In this document: one piece after another, positions 13,453 through 22,306 of the stretch
Numbering within the stretch: position 1 is the stretch's first letter
Layout: every line of letters starts with the position of its first letter
NCBI GenBank assembly: GCA_034008185.1
Contig: CM067082.1
Coordinates: 9,718,984 to 9,782,983 of the forward strand
DNA from: Gorsachius magnificus
Lineage: Eukaryota > Chordata > Aves > Pelecaniformes > Ardeidae
DNA length: 64,000 bases
Direction: 5' to 3'
Made by a program: the position numbers and the translations under genes
Notes under the pieces: model-generated
Databases searched by the model: none
Seen by the model: only the letters and a program-made list of their open reading frames with translations
What the model was told of the DNA's origin: nothing

Positions 13453-13455
13453 CTA
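13425..13455 (-). promoter_or_regulatory. Gag-pol junction: in-frame amber codon followed by a small hairpin
   Basis: Gag ends in TAG at 13455-13453 and the protease-pol frame continues in the same frame directly after it. No ATG lies between the stop and the protease; the first is 24 codons past the stop. A perfect 6-bp stem, CCTCCA (13442-13437) with TGGAGG (13430-13425) and a 6-nt loop, starts 10 nt after the stop. This resembles the stop-codon readthrough arrangement of gammaretroviruses. Readthrough itself is inference. Confidence 0.6.
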
Positions 13456-15462
13456 ATCCTGGTCACTGTTGCTCATGGTTTGCATGTATGAGTCAGAAGT
13501 TCCTTCATCACAATCAGAATTAAGATCAGCCCTTCTATTTTGTCTGAAAAAACTACCGTCGTCCCAGTCTCTGGAAACTGGAGCAACAAGTTTCCTGGAA
13601 GAGCCCCCTTTTGTGTTTGTTTTTCTTTGCAACTCACGTACCCGTGACTCTAGGACCGAGGTAGGTTTTCCGTCCCATTTCCTCATGTCCTCTCCATGGT
13701 CACGCAGGTAAAACCATAGAGTGCCCCATGGTGTGTACCCTCGATATTCTTTTTCTTGAGCAGAAGGGCGCTTACTTCTGATGGCTGAGATACTGGTCTG
13801 TACAGGAGGGGAGTAGGGTATACGCTTTTCGAGTCGCTCAAACTTTTGGGACAGTTTCTCCACAGCCGAAACAAGGGGGGAAGAGATACTTTCTTCATAT
13901 TCACGGAGCTGGCCAGCCATTTCATCCACTGTTGGTCCCCGTCCAGTTTCCCAGCTCATCATTGCCCATGTGTTTGCAAATGATGTTGGTGCGCTCCCTA
14001 ACAACTTCCGCCACATGGGTCGTGTGCACTGGACACTATCTGGATCTTTGGGCAGCTGGTCATTGTCCAGGTCACTATAAATCACCTCCAGGACAGCCAA
14101 TTCCCTCAGGTACTGGATGCCTTTCTCCACAGTGGTCCATTTACCTGGGCGACATACGACATCTTCCTTGAAGGGATATCTTTCCTTCATGGCTGACAGT
14201 AGGCGCCTCCAGAGGCTGAGGATTTGTGTCCCTTTTCCAATTGCTTTGTCAATGCCCCCTTCCCTAGAAAGGGATCCTAGTTGCTTGGCTTCCTTACCCT
14301 CCAGTTCCAGGCTGTTGGCCCCATTATCCCAGCATCGGAGTAGCCAGGTGACAATGAGCTCACCTGGACGACGGCTGAAATCTTTTCGGATATCTCGCAG
14401 CTCACTCAAGGATAGGGATCTGGTGGTTTCTGTCTCGTTTATGAGCTCTTCCTCCTCCCCTTGTGATGGCCCCGCTTTTTCATCCTCCCTTTCTAAACGA
14501 GTTGACTTTCGCTTCCAAGATTTCTTCTTTTGTATAGGGGCGACTGATACTGGCACGGGTTGGTTCGTTGGAGTAGCCGCAGTGCATATCACTGGGGTTG
14601 GAGTAGCTGCAGTGGCTGTGGCCAGGGTTGGAGTAGCTGCAGTGGCTGTGGCCAGGGTTGGGGTAGCTGCAGTGGCTGTGGCCGGGGTTGGAGTAGCTGC
14701 AGTGGCTGTGGTCAGGGTTGGAGTAGCTGCAGTGGCTGTGGCCGGGGTTGGAGTAGCTGCAGTGGCTGTGGCCTTATCATCAGATCCAGAGACTTTCTGT
14801 TCCCTTTGGATGTGTTGAATCATGTTGAACAGGGTTCGATAAGCATGGGCCAGGCCCCAGCACATTGCAGTGATTTGTGTTTGCTTAGAATTGCCAGGGT
14901 GACAGCATACCTTTTCCAAATACTCTACTAGTTTTTCAGGATTCTGCACTTGTTCAGGAGTGAATTTCCAAAACATTGGAGGTGCCCATCGTTCTAGGCA
15001 TTTACCCATACTACCCCAAATACCCTTCCACTCATAACTATCCAGCCCTGGGGCAGACATCTGGATGTTATTATTAAGTTGCTTACAAACTTTGGACAAA
15101 ACTGAAACAATATTCCAAATAGATATCAATAGATATACCTTAACTATCCAAGGATGCTCAAGATACTGAAAAGTTATTGTAGTGAAGGAGGAAACATCAT
15201 CAAAGAAGGCAGAAAAAGTGCCATTCTGTATTTCCTCCAGAACAAACTTTTCAGAGTCCCATGTATAATTGCTAATATTCCCCGCAAGGTGGTACCCAAA
15301 GTGCAGTACAGACTTCGACATGAAACCCAAATACCAGATAAAGCTCAAGGTCATTGTTTTAATAACAAGTTTCCCAAGCAAAACATGTCTGGTCACCGCA
15401 GAGCATAACAAACTGCAAAAACCAACACCAACTTTTAACAAGTACAGCAAAGGAGGGAGCAT
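13453..15462 (-). CDS. gag: Endogenous retroviral Gag polyprotein, open, with hydrophobic N-terminal leader
   Basis: The frame runs 669 codons from the first in-frame ATG (15462) to an amber stop (13455-13453); the frame is open further upstream to TTG at 15510 but without another ATG. Residues 1 to about 45 are strongly hydrophobic (MLPPLLYLLKVGVGFCSLL), followed by NIS, NYT and NGT sequons and another hydrophobic stretch. A second ATG at 15060 starts the more Gag-like part (MSAPGLDSYEWKGIWGSMGK). A low-complexity ATPTxATATA region is encoded at 14570-14779, and a capsid-like part follows (ELRDIRKDFSRRPGELIVTW). No CCHC zinc knuckle is seen near the C-terminus. Which ATG is used is uncertain. 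The frame is uninterrupted, in keeping with the young LTRs. Confidence 0.85.
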   Translation of the reverse strand: MLPPLLYLLKVGVGFCSLLCSAVTRHVLLGKLVIKTMTLSFIWYLGFMSKSVLHFGYHLAGNISNYTWDSEKFVLEEIQNGTFSAFFDDVSSFTTITFQYLEHPWIVKVYLLISIWNIVSVLSKVCKQLNNNIQMSAPGLDSYEWKGIWGSMGKCLERWAPPMFWKFTPEQVQNPEKLVEYLEKVCCHPGNSKQTQITAMCWGLAHAYRTLFNMIQHIQREQKVSGSDDKATATAATPTPATATAATPTLTTATAATPTPATATAATPTLATATAATPTLATATAATPTPVICTAATPTNQPVPVSVAPIQKKKSWKRKSTRLEREDEKAGPSQGEEEELINETETTRSLSLSELRDIRKDFSRRPGELIVTWLLRCWDNGANSLELEGKEAKQLGSLSREGGIDKAIGKGTQILSLWRRLLSAMKERYPFKEDVVCRPGKWTTVEKGIQYLRELAVLEVIYSDLDNDQLPKDPDSVQCTRPMWRKLLGSAPTSFANTWAMMSWETGRGPTVDEMAGQLREYEESISSPLVSAVEKLSQKFERLEKRIPYSPPVQTSISAIRSKRPSAQEKEYRGYTPWGTLWFYLRDHGEDMRKWDGKPTSVLESRVRELQRKTNTKGGSSRKLVAPVSRDWDDGSFFRQNRRADLNSDCDEGTSDSYMQTMSNSDQD
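14570..14779. repeat. 30-bp tandem repeat in gag, seven units
   Basis: Seven consecutive 30-bp units start at 14570, 14600, 14630, 14660, 14690, 14720 and 14750. The + strand consensus is ggagtagctgcagtggctgt followed by ggccagggtt. The first and last units are diverged. They keep the gag frame and encode a ten-residue alanine/threonine/proline-rich repeat. Confidence 0.95.
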
Positions 15463-15582
15463 GGTGCAGATGGATAAGCTAAGATCAAGAACAAATGAAT
15501 CAAATTGCAACCCACAACTATTTAACAGATATAAATTCCTTAATATACTCCGGTTACTCTGTCGTTATCTCAAGCCCTTCGA

Positions 15583-15600
15583 GCCCCACGTTGGGCACCA
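15583..15600 (-). promoter_or_regulatory. Retroviral primer-binding site, lysine-tRNA type
   Basis: On the minus strand this reads TGGTGCCCAACGTGGGGC and lies 8 nt inside the 5' LTR. It matches the known lysine-tRNA(1,2) primer site at all but the fourth base (T for C). It marks where minus-strand DNA synthesis would have been primed. Confidence 0.8.
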
Positions 15601-15608
15601 AAAAGGAC

Positions 15609-16151
15609 TGTCGTGGTTTAACCCGGCTGGCAACTAAGCACCACGCAGCCGCTCGCTCACTCCCCGCCCCCCCCCCCCGGGGATGGGGGAGAGAATCAGG
15701 AAGGGGAAAAAGGTTCGAGCCGAGGGCTGAGATAAAGGCAGTTTAATGAGAGAAAATAATAATAATAGTAATAATGAGAATGATAACAAAATATACAGAA
15801 TATACAAGACGAATGATGCACAATGCAATTGCTCACCACCCGCCGACCGATGCCCAGCCCGTCCCGAGCAGCGATCAGTACCCGAGCGACCGACCGACCC
15901 ACCAAACCTCCCCCCCGAGCATGACGTTCTATGGTATGGAATAGCTCTTTGGACAGTTTGGGTCCTAGCTGTGCTGTACTCCCAGCTTGTTATGCACCTG
16001 GCCGAGCAGGAGAAGCTCAAAAAGTCCTTGAGCAGTCTGAGCACTGCTTGGCAACAACTAAAAACATCAGCGTGTTATCAACATTCTTCTAGCACTCACT
16101 ATGCTAGCTTCTGTGAAGAAAATTAACTCTATCCCAGCCGAAACCAGGACA
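15609..16151 (-). repeat. 5' LTR of the endogenous retrovirus
   Basis: This is the 5' LTR on the element's own strand, 543 bp, TGTC...GACA. It is almost identical to the copy at 9300-9855. It lacks about 15 bp near 16090 that both the 3' LTR and the older element at 55565-56579 retain, so the loss is most simply a deletion in this copy. The C-run at 15664-15679 is shorter than in the partner. It should contain the promoter that drove gag-pol toward lower coordinates. Confidence 0.93.
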
Positions 16152-16156
16152 ACTTC
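16152..16156. repeat. Target-site duplication, right copy (ACTTC)
   Basis: Exact match to 9295-9299, directly after the LTR terminus GACA. Confidence 0.9.
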
Positions 16157-16987
16157 TTAGCTAAATCTGCATTATATTGGCTTCAAATAAAAGCAGATAT
16201 AAAGAAAAATTCAAAGAATGTGAAATATTAAAAGAAATTAAAAATTATCAAACAAAACAGTCTGTGATGTTCATCCAAGAAACATTAGATTCATGGTCTG
16301 GCATAGTCATAAATTACTACTTTGTTCCTGGAAAAAAATACTTGGTTTTTTTGAATACTGTCTTTAATACACCAAAATAGTACAGTAAGAAAATATGAGT
16401 GTTAAACATGTGATTTCCAGTAACAAGAACATGTATTTACTAGAATAGCATATTAGTTGTGACAGTGACAAAGGACCACTGCCATTTGGTTGTCTGAAAC
16501 TTATACATACACCAAACTAATTAGGATCTTAGGCAAAATACAGCAAATAGGTATAATGTCATGGGCTGTGAAAAATGATGTAAAATGATAGCAAGGATGG
16601 TTCTAAAAACTGAAGAACCAAATTCAGATCCTCATTTGGCATATCTGATTGACAGTCTTGAAGTCTGGACTGCCACCTGCTGAAACACTGTTCAATAGGA
16701 AGCTTAGGCTTAATAGCACTCAATTTTCCTTACTAAACCTTGACTTTTACCCTGTTTTTTCCTTCTAACCCTTGGTGCTCTGTGTCCCTTGGAGAGTATC
16801 GTTACAACTGTGAGTAAATTTGAGTCTTTCTCCCTCTCTGCCCCTTGATGCCCCAGGTCAGTGTTAGTCTCCCCTCGGCTCATCCCCTGCCATTTCAGCA
16901 GTTTGTTTCCCTGAAGTTTGTGTGTTACAATTTTACAGTCAGACTCAACCACTGGACCCATGCTGCTGCTTCTAAAGGATGAAATTA

Positions 16988-17046
16988 GACAATATAGACT
17001 CAGCTATTGTCTTATTGCCATAGGACAATATAGAGTCAGCAACTGT
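16988..17046. repeat. Direct repeat of an imperfect palindrome
   Basis: Two related 24-mers occur at 16988-17011 (gacaatatagactcagctat ending tgtc) and 17023-17046, 35 bp apart. Each starts GACAATA; the first ends with its inverse TATTGTC. Function unknown. Confidence 0.7.
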
Positions 17047-17080
17047 CAAGCAAGTTAAAAGTCTTTATGTTCTCAAGGTC

Positions 17081-17129
17081 ACAATATGGGCATAGGTAGT
17101 ACATATGCCCACAATACGGGCATAAGCAG
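17081..17129. repeat. Short direct repeat (about 19 bp, two copies)
   Basis: acaatatgggcataggtag at 17081-17099 is repeated as acaatacgggcataagcag at 17111-17129, with a second GCATA-containing piece between. It lies next to the palindromic repeat at 16988-17046 and could be part of one old mobile-element remnant. Confidence 0.6.
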
Positions 17130-20100
17130 CAAGGTGAAGATGTACCTTGTTATCATCTTTGCTGAGTAAGGGGGATTGATGAAAAAAACCATGACACCGG
17201 TGTAGCATCTTCCATAGAAAGAGGACACAAGAAGACTTGCAGTCTTTGTAAACATCAAGATCGGAAACAGAAGCGGCTGCAGGGAAATCAGTGGGTTGCG
17301 TAGCATCAATGGAGATTAAAATTCATTAAGTGCTCTGAACGCGGTCGTCAATTCAGATGCTAGGGGAGGATTGCTGAGATGTGATATGATTAGCATGCAG
17401 TGGGTGTTTATCCTTTGGAAACCATGCAGTAGGAGGGTAGCTGGCACTTCCAAGATGGATTGCGATGTGTCCCGACACAGGATTTTCATCCCTGCACACT
17501 CCAGAGTATGGAAGAAGGAGCAGAAGCCTGGGTCTGTGGTCTGGGTCGTTTTGGGGACTGTGGTTCCTGCTCAGCCGTTGCACTTCTGAGGTGCTGCATT
17601 CATGCACTTCCTGCAACGGGGGTTTCAGACCTGTTCAGGTTTGCCCTCAAAACTATTCATGATGACTTGTGATCTCCGGTCTCACCTTAATTTTGCTTTT
17701 TTTTTTGTCTTGCATGGTTCTGTGGTTTTCATGGGTGGCCTGTCACTCTGAGCAGTGGGGCTTGCAGCATGGGCTGCAGCACATAGCGCGATCGAGCTAG
17801 CAGTGCGTTAATGCCAACGTTTGGGGGGGTTAGTGACCAAGGAAAAACCTTTTCACCGCTGTGAAACTCCTTTCTTGCACAGCAAACGCCTGGGTGCGAT
17901 CACCTGAATATCACCTGCACAGAGTTTGTTTCATGGGGAAGGAAAACGGGACGAGAGCCGTATCCCCTTGCTCTGTGGAGCACTGATACCCTCTAGTGGT
18001 TAAACAGCAGGCAGTTTTAGGCAAAAGATGGCGATTTAACTATCTTCTCTCTTCCTCTTGGACAAAAGTCTGCACTTCGTCTTTAATTGACTGCGCTGTT
18101 TTGCTGAATGATGTCGTAAATCCATGCCTTTAGATGAAGTAGCTGATGATGTAATTTCCTCGGACTGTTTTCAGTGTGTTTCGCCTTCCATTTAAATCAT
18201 TTAAATGCTGCCTTGTGAGCTAATGGGTGACCAAATTTTTACATGGTATAAAGAAATGGCTGGCATGGAAAGCATCAAGTAGCAGTAGGTAAGGCTTTAA
18301 AGGGAGAATTAGTGATGGTGCCGCTGTAACGGCTGCAATGTGGCAGCTCAGAGGTGGTTTATAGCTAATCAAAGGAATCCTGTTGTCTCGGTTTAGTTCA
18401 CACCAGGTTGCTCATCAAGGTACAGGGTAGCTGGACCGTGGGGCTTGGGAAGCCAGTGAGCTACGGGCTTCTTAGTTGCAAGGTGGGGACAGCAAGGTAT
18501 GGTGTGACAAGGCAAGCCTGAGGGCATGGCAGGAACGTTGCAGAATTGCCAAGTTAACTGCAGAATGTCTTGAGCATCAGGAGCGTGGCTATAATAGGCA
18601 GATGGTAAAAGACACATTCTGGACCCAAATCTGTTTCCTACCAACCTCATAACCCTTACTCTAGAGCATGGCTGGTGAGTGGGAGAAGGTGACACTTGTC
18701 AAAGAAATCCAGAATTATTTAGCATGAGCAAACACATTTATTTCTGTTCTAACCTTGCTCAAAATGGCTGATCTGAAATTTTCCTGGCATAGGGAACTTC
18801 AGTCTGGGTGGCTAATGTTAGGAAAGCCATGAGAAAGTAACCCTTCAGGGTTTGCTGCAAAGTGTTTCACTGTTGCCTGTTCCTTGTATGGAGGTTGCTA
18901 GTTGATGCTCTTTGGAGGAAATTCCTTCCCAAAAGGCATCAGGAGCTATTTGGAGCTCATCTCTCTCCTTTTATTCCAGATGCAAAAACGTTGCAGATTC
19001 TGAGAATACGCTCTCTTAGCCCTAGGTTCCCATATACATGAAGGAAAGGAAACCCCAGGTTAGAGGACACGTGTCTCTGGGCTGAGCCTCCCTTCCTCAT
19101 GGTCCATGCTCGCTGCCTCCACACCGCAGGCTGTGGACTCTGCTCATTTCACCCAGTGAAACAAAGTGGAGTTTTACTCAGCAAGAAATTAAATCACACT
19201 TTAGATATCAGATTGAAATTCAAAATAGGTAATACATGCTAAACACTGTTGGATTCTTAACAAGCTTTTTTCCCTGGATAATTTCAGTACCTAATGCCTA
19301 TCATTTCTTTGATGTACCCTCGCTATGAAAGCAAGGGATCCAGAGCTTTTATGGAGACGTCCTTCCAATTTATTCACTAAGCTCTGAACTATTTCCATGC
19401 CCACCTGCTCCTCTGTTCCTGTGGATCAGGTTTCCGGAGCACATTAAAATGCCCGTGATCTGGGTACATGAAGAACTAGAATATGAGCTTCCCCCACTCT
19501 GCTTCACTGTAATCACTTACGAGACTCCCTTGATTTTTCTTTACCTCTTTATGTATAAAAGATTTTGAATAGCTTGAACATGGGAATAGTTTTACAAGGC
19601 AGATCAATGTGACTTTAGATTGGTCTGAATTGGATTTAACAGCAGTGGGAGTTAAATTTTCTGTCAAGTCTCTGTGTTCTGGAGCCTCAGAGACAGACAA
19701 TAGTGCAGGGCAGTGATTTATCACACACTGCATTTATGGGAGAGCAGAACTTTACCCTTTCTATTGTTTCTCTTTCAAACCTTTTTATCTTTTCATCTGC
19801 ATAGAAATGAGTGCAAAAAGCAAAAGAAAAAAAGAAATGCAGTGCAGTTTTCAAGGGAGGGTTTGTTCTGGTGCTGCATTGTATTGAAGCGTTTACTGTT
19901 TCTCAGGTCTCAGGATGTGCCAAGGAGATTTATTCCACTGTAACTGCAGTGCCATTTTGTGAAGCTCACAGCACATCAGCTTGGAATAGACTTCCTGAGC
20001 ATTACAGTCCTCTGCCATACCACACAATCCCTTCCCAAAATGCAGAATCATCATTTCATTCCTGAAGAATGCAAATGAGTTAATTAATGCATGTCTGTCT

Positions 20101-20321
20101 CAGGACCATTCTGATTTAGGATCTTGCCATGATTTCTCAACTGCCAAGCCCCCCCTACCCAGGTCGAGAACCCTTGATCTTCATGAGAGCCCACCTCACT
20201 GCTCACCAGTGGGAAGTAGCCATCCCCGAAAGTCTCCACCCAGGTTTTTATAGGCAACATCTCTAAGGCAAATACAGAGGGGTGTAAAAATTCTATGTTT
20301 TTTCCTTTTATTTCATTCCAG

Positions 20322-20412
20322 GTTTCTGATTGTCTTGGGGTGTTTGATCTTAGCTGTCCTGACAACTTTCAAGGAGTATGAAACTGTTTCAGGAGACTGG
20401 CTCCTCTTGCTG
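20322..20412 (+). CDS. KCNQ3: KCNQ3 exon 2 (distal S1 and S1-S2 loop)
   Basis: 91 nt, between the acceptor ttcattccag and the donor gtaagt. The first G completes a valine codon begun in exon 1. It then reads [18 protein letters not shown] and ends GDWLLLL in phase 0. It covers the outer half of transmembrane segment S1 and the short S1-S2 loop. The upstream exon with the N-terminus is outside the window. Confidence 0.97.
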
Positions 20413-22179
20413 GTAAGTAGACTGGCTGCTGCATCACCCTGGTAATGTCCTTGAATTGAAATCAGCCCCATCAGCACTGATGGAAACTTACTCCCAGCTC
20501 TGCATGCAATAAGAGTTCTTCTGTTGGTCCTGGAGCATTGACTGTACACTTACATATTGGAGAGTTCCTGGTCCATTGTCAACACTGACTGAGTAAAACA
20601 GAAGTAAGGAGAGAGGAAAAATACTAGCCTGAGACTTTTAAATAATGGCTTTTCAGCATTTGCCTAACAGTTCTCCCATCGAAGTACCAGTAAATTTCCT
20701 ATTGACCATGCCAGACCTGAGCACATTTGAAAACTCATTTTTGGGGGAATCTTCGAGCAATTTTGATTCATTCTACAGTATTCTACCAATCCTGGCATTT
20801 CTTTCAAAGGAGGTCATCAGAATTGGGCTCATGCTTGTGCCCAATAGCAGTAAAACTGAAATTGTTGCAAGCAGTGCCTCTGATGACTATCTATGAGAGA
20901 AAATGTATTTGCAACAAATATATTCCTTTCTCCATGTTTCCAGCACACTTCGCTTATAAATGCTGGAGTTCTTGCTTCTGTAGGCTTCCCATTTGGCAGA
21001 AGAAGAAAAAAAAAAACCCAACAAAAACCCCCTCACTAAGTATAAACATGATGTATTCATCATTTTATGAAAATGACCCTAACAAAGAACTTCCTCTGCT
21101 CCCATAGCTGTCATGAAATAAAGAATGCAGCCTCTCACTTAACCCGGCCTTGTAGAAAAGCATCCCTAGGGAAACTGCACAGCAGGAGTAGTTCTGGGAT
21201 CTCAATTTCCATTTCCCCTTGTATCCCCAGAGACATGTAGATCCGAGCAAGAACTAAATGCCAAAAGGAATGAAAGGTGAATTCCCCTTGCATGTTCCTT
21301 CTCAAAAAGCGCCTGTATGAAAACACCCTCATCCCCTAGGGAACATGAAACTCACTTTTGGTCCCAGTTACCCTGCTTAGACCCATCTTTTCACATCTGA
21401 AAAACCCTGAGGTTATTTCTCCTTCTCCTGTGCTTGCTTTTATGTGTCTGTCAGCGGTTTTCAGAAGTGCCTAGCAGCTGTGGGTATAAGCATCAGGAAA
21501 AATCCCCTTTTCTTCCTTGACAGCTATTCACAGAGAAGAAAAGTAACTGTGTGCCCCATGCTGCCTTTGGTCCACCTCCACTGAGCACCTCAGAGAACAT
21601 TTCTTCCCCATTCCCTCCCCATGCGTAGAAGAGTTCTTGAGCAAGGTGGAAAATCCCATTCTTCCATGCACCAGAAATTTAAGGGGATACTATATGCCTT
21701 AAAATTGTCTTATACATGTCTTTATCATTGCCATAAATTTATGGCCATATGAATATACTGTATCCTGCCCCCATCTCTATAGATGCATGAACGTGCTGCT
21801 GGTGGGTAACCCCGGGTGTGGGTATACAGTGAACTGGGGACTTTGCAGTCACCACTCACATATGTCTTTTAATTTCCTGTGAAACAGGAGGTCTTTCTGT
21901 GAAGTAATTGCCCTTCCATCAAGGCAGGGTAAGCACTTCACATTTACCCAACAGCAGGGGCACATCTTTTCCACAGAGTACTTAGAAAGCTGTAAAGATA
22001 TGTCCCACTTTGCCTTTCCTCTTCCATCAACCTGTATTCCCCTCCCCACTTTTTTCCTCTTTCTCTCTCACACACACATACCCCAACACTTGTACCTCAT
22101 CTTCGGCTGTCTCCATGTGTTCAGAATTACCGCAAAACTTCTTACGAGTCCAATAACATAGTCTGTGTCTTTGATACAG
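20413..22179 (+). other. KCNQ3 intron 2
   Basis: Noncoding, 1.77 kb. There is an A-rich run near 21006-21025. No gene or recognisable mobile element is seen. Confidence 0.8.
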
Positions 22180-22306
22180 GAAACTTTTGCCATTTTCATC
22201 TTTGGGGCAGAGTTTGCCCTGAGAATCTGGGCTGCTGGGTGTTGCTGTCGCTACAAAGGATGGAGGGGGAGACTCAAATTTGCCAGAAAGCCTTTGTGCA
22301 TGCTGG
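22180..22306 (+). CDS. KCNQ3: KCNQ3 exon 3 (S2 and S2-S3 linker)
   Basis: 127 nt between acceptor gatacag and donor gtaagc. It encodes [17 protein letters not shown] (S2, with the acidic residues that pair with S4 arginines) and then the S2-S3 linker [20 protein letters not shown]. The triple cysteine is typical of KCNQ3. The exon ends with one base of the next codon, an aspartate split with exon 4. Confidence 0.97.

Larger units (their letters stand above)
9300..16151 (-). mobile_element. Nearly full-length endogenous retrovirus, ERVL-like, without env
   Basis: A 6852-bp provirus lies antisense to KCNQ3. Two LTRs (9300-9855 and 15609-16151) begin TGTC and end GACA on either strand. The 5-bp sequence ACTTC occurs on both sides, at 9295-9299 and 16152-16156. 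On the minus strand the order is 5' LTR, primer site, gag, amber stop, protease, reverse transcriptase, RNase H, integrase, a noncoding stretch of about 400 bp, polypurine tract, 3' LTR. No envelope frame exists between integrase and the 3' LTR. The 5-bp duplication and pol text suggest class III (ERVL-like), while the primer site suggests lysine tRNA. Apart from C-rich tracts and one 15-bp gap, the LTRs differ at about three or four bases, so the insertion is young. A frame change in pol makes it defective. Confidence 0.95.
1..20321 (+). other. KCNQ3 intron 1, 3' portion
   Basis: No KCNQ3 coding exon is found here and exon 1 is absent, in keeping with the very long first intron of this gene in vertebrates. 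Contents are listed separately: three antisense CR1 fragments, one nearly complete antisense endogenous retrovirus, and small direct repeats near 17000. A block around 17730-18300 is richer in CpG than its surroundings. The intervals 1-2475, 3367-5600, 6052-8860 and 16157-20321 otherwise show no gene I can support; the short open frames there are isolated and resemble nothing I recognise. Confidence 0.8.

Noticed and set aside
14117..14931. Long + strand frames opposite retroviral gag (valine/glycine repeats)
   Set aside because: They are the complement of the 30-bp gag repeat, which stays open in several frames because its length is a multiple of three.
18137..18162. ATGAAGTAGCTGATGATG near the CpG-richer block, considered as a start of an alternative KCNQ3 first exon
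   Set aside because: An in-frame stop follows at once and no donor with the required phase is seen.
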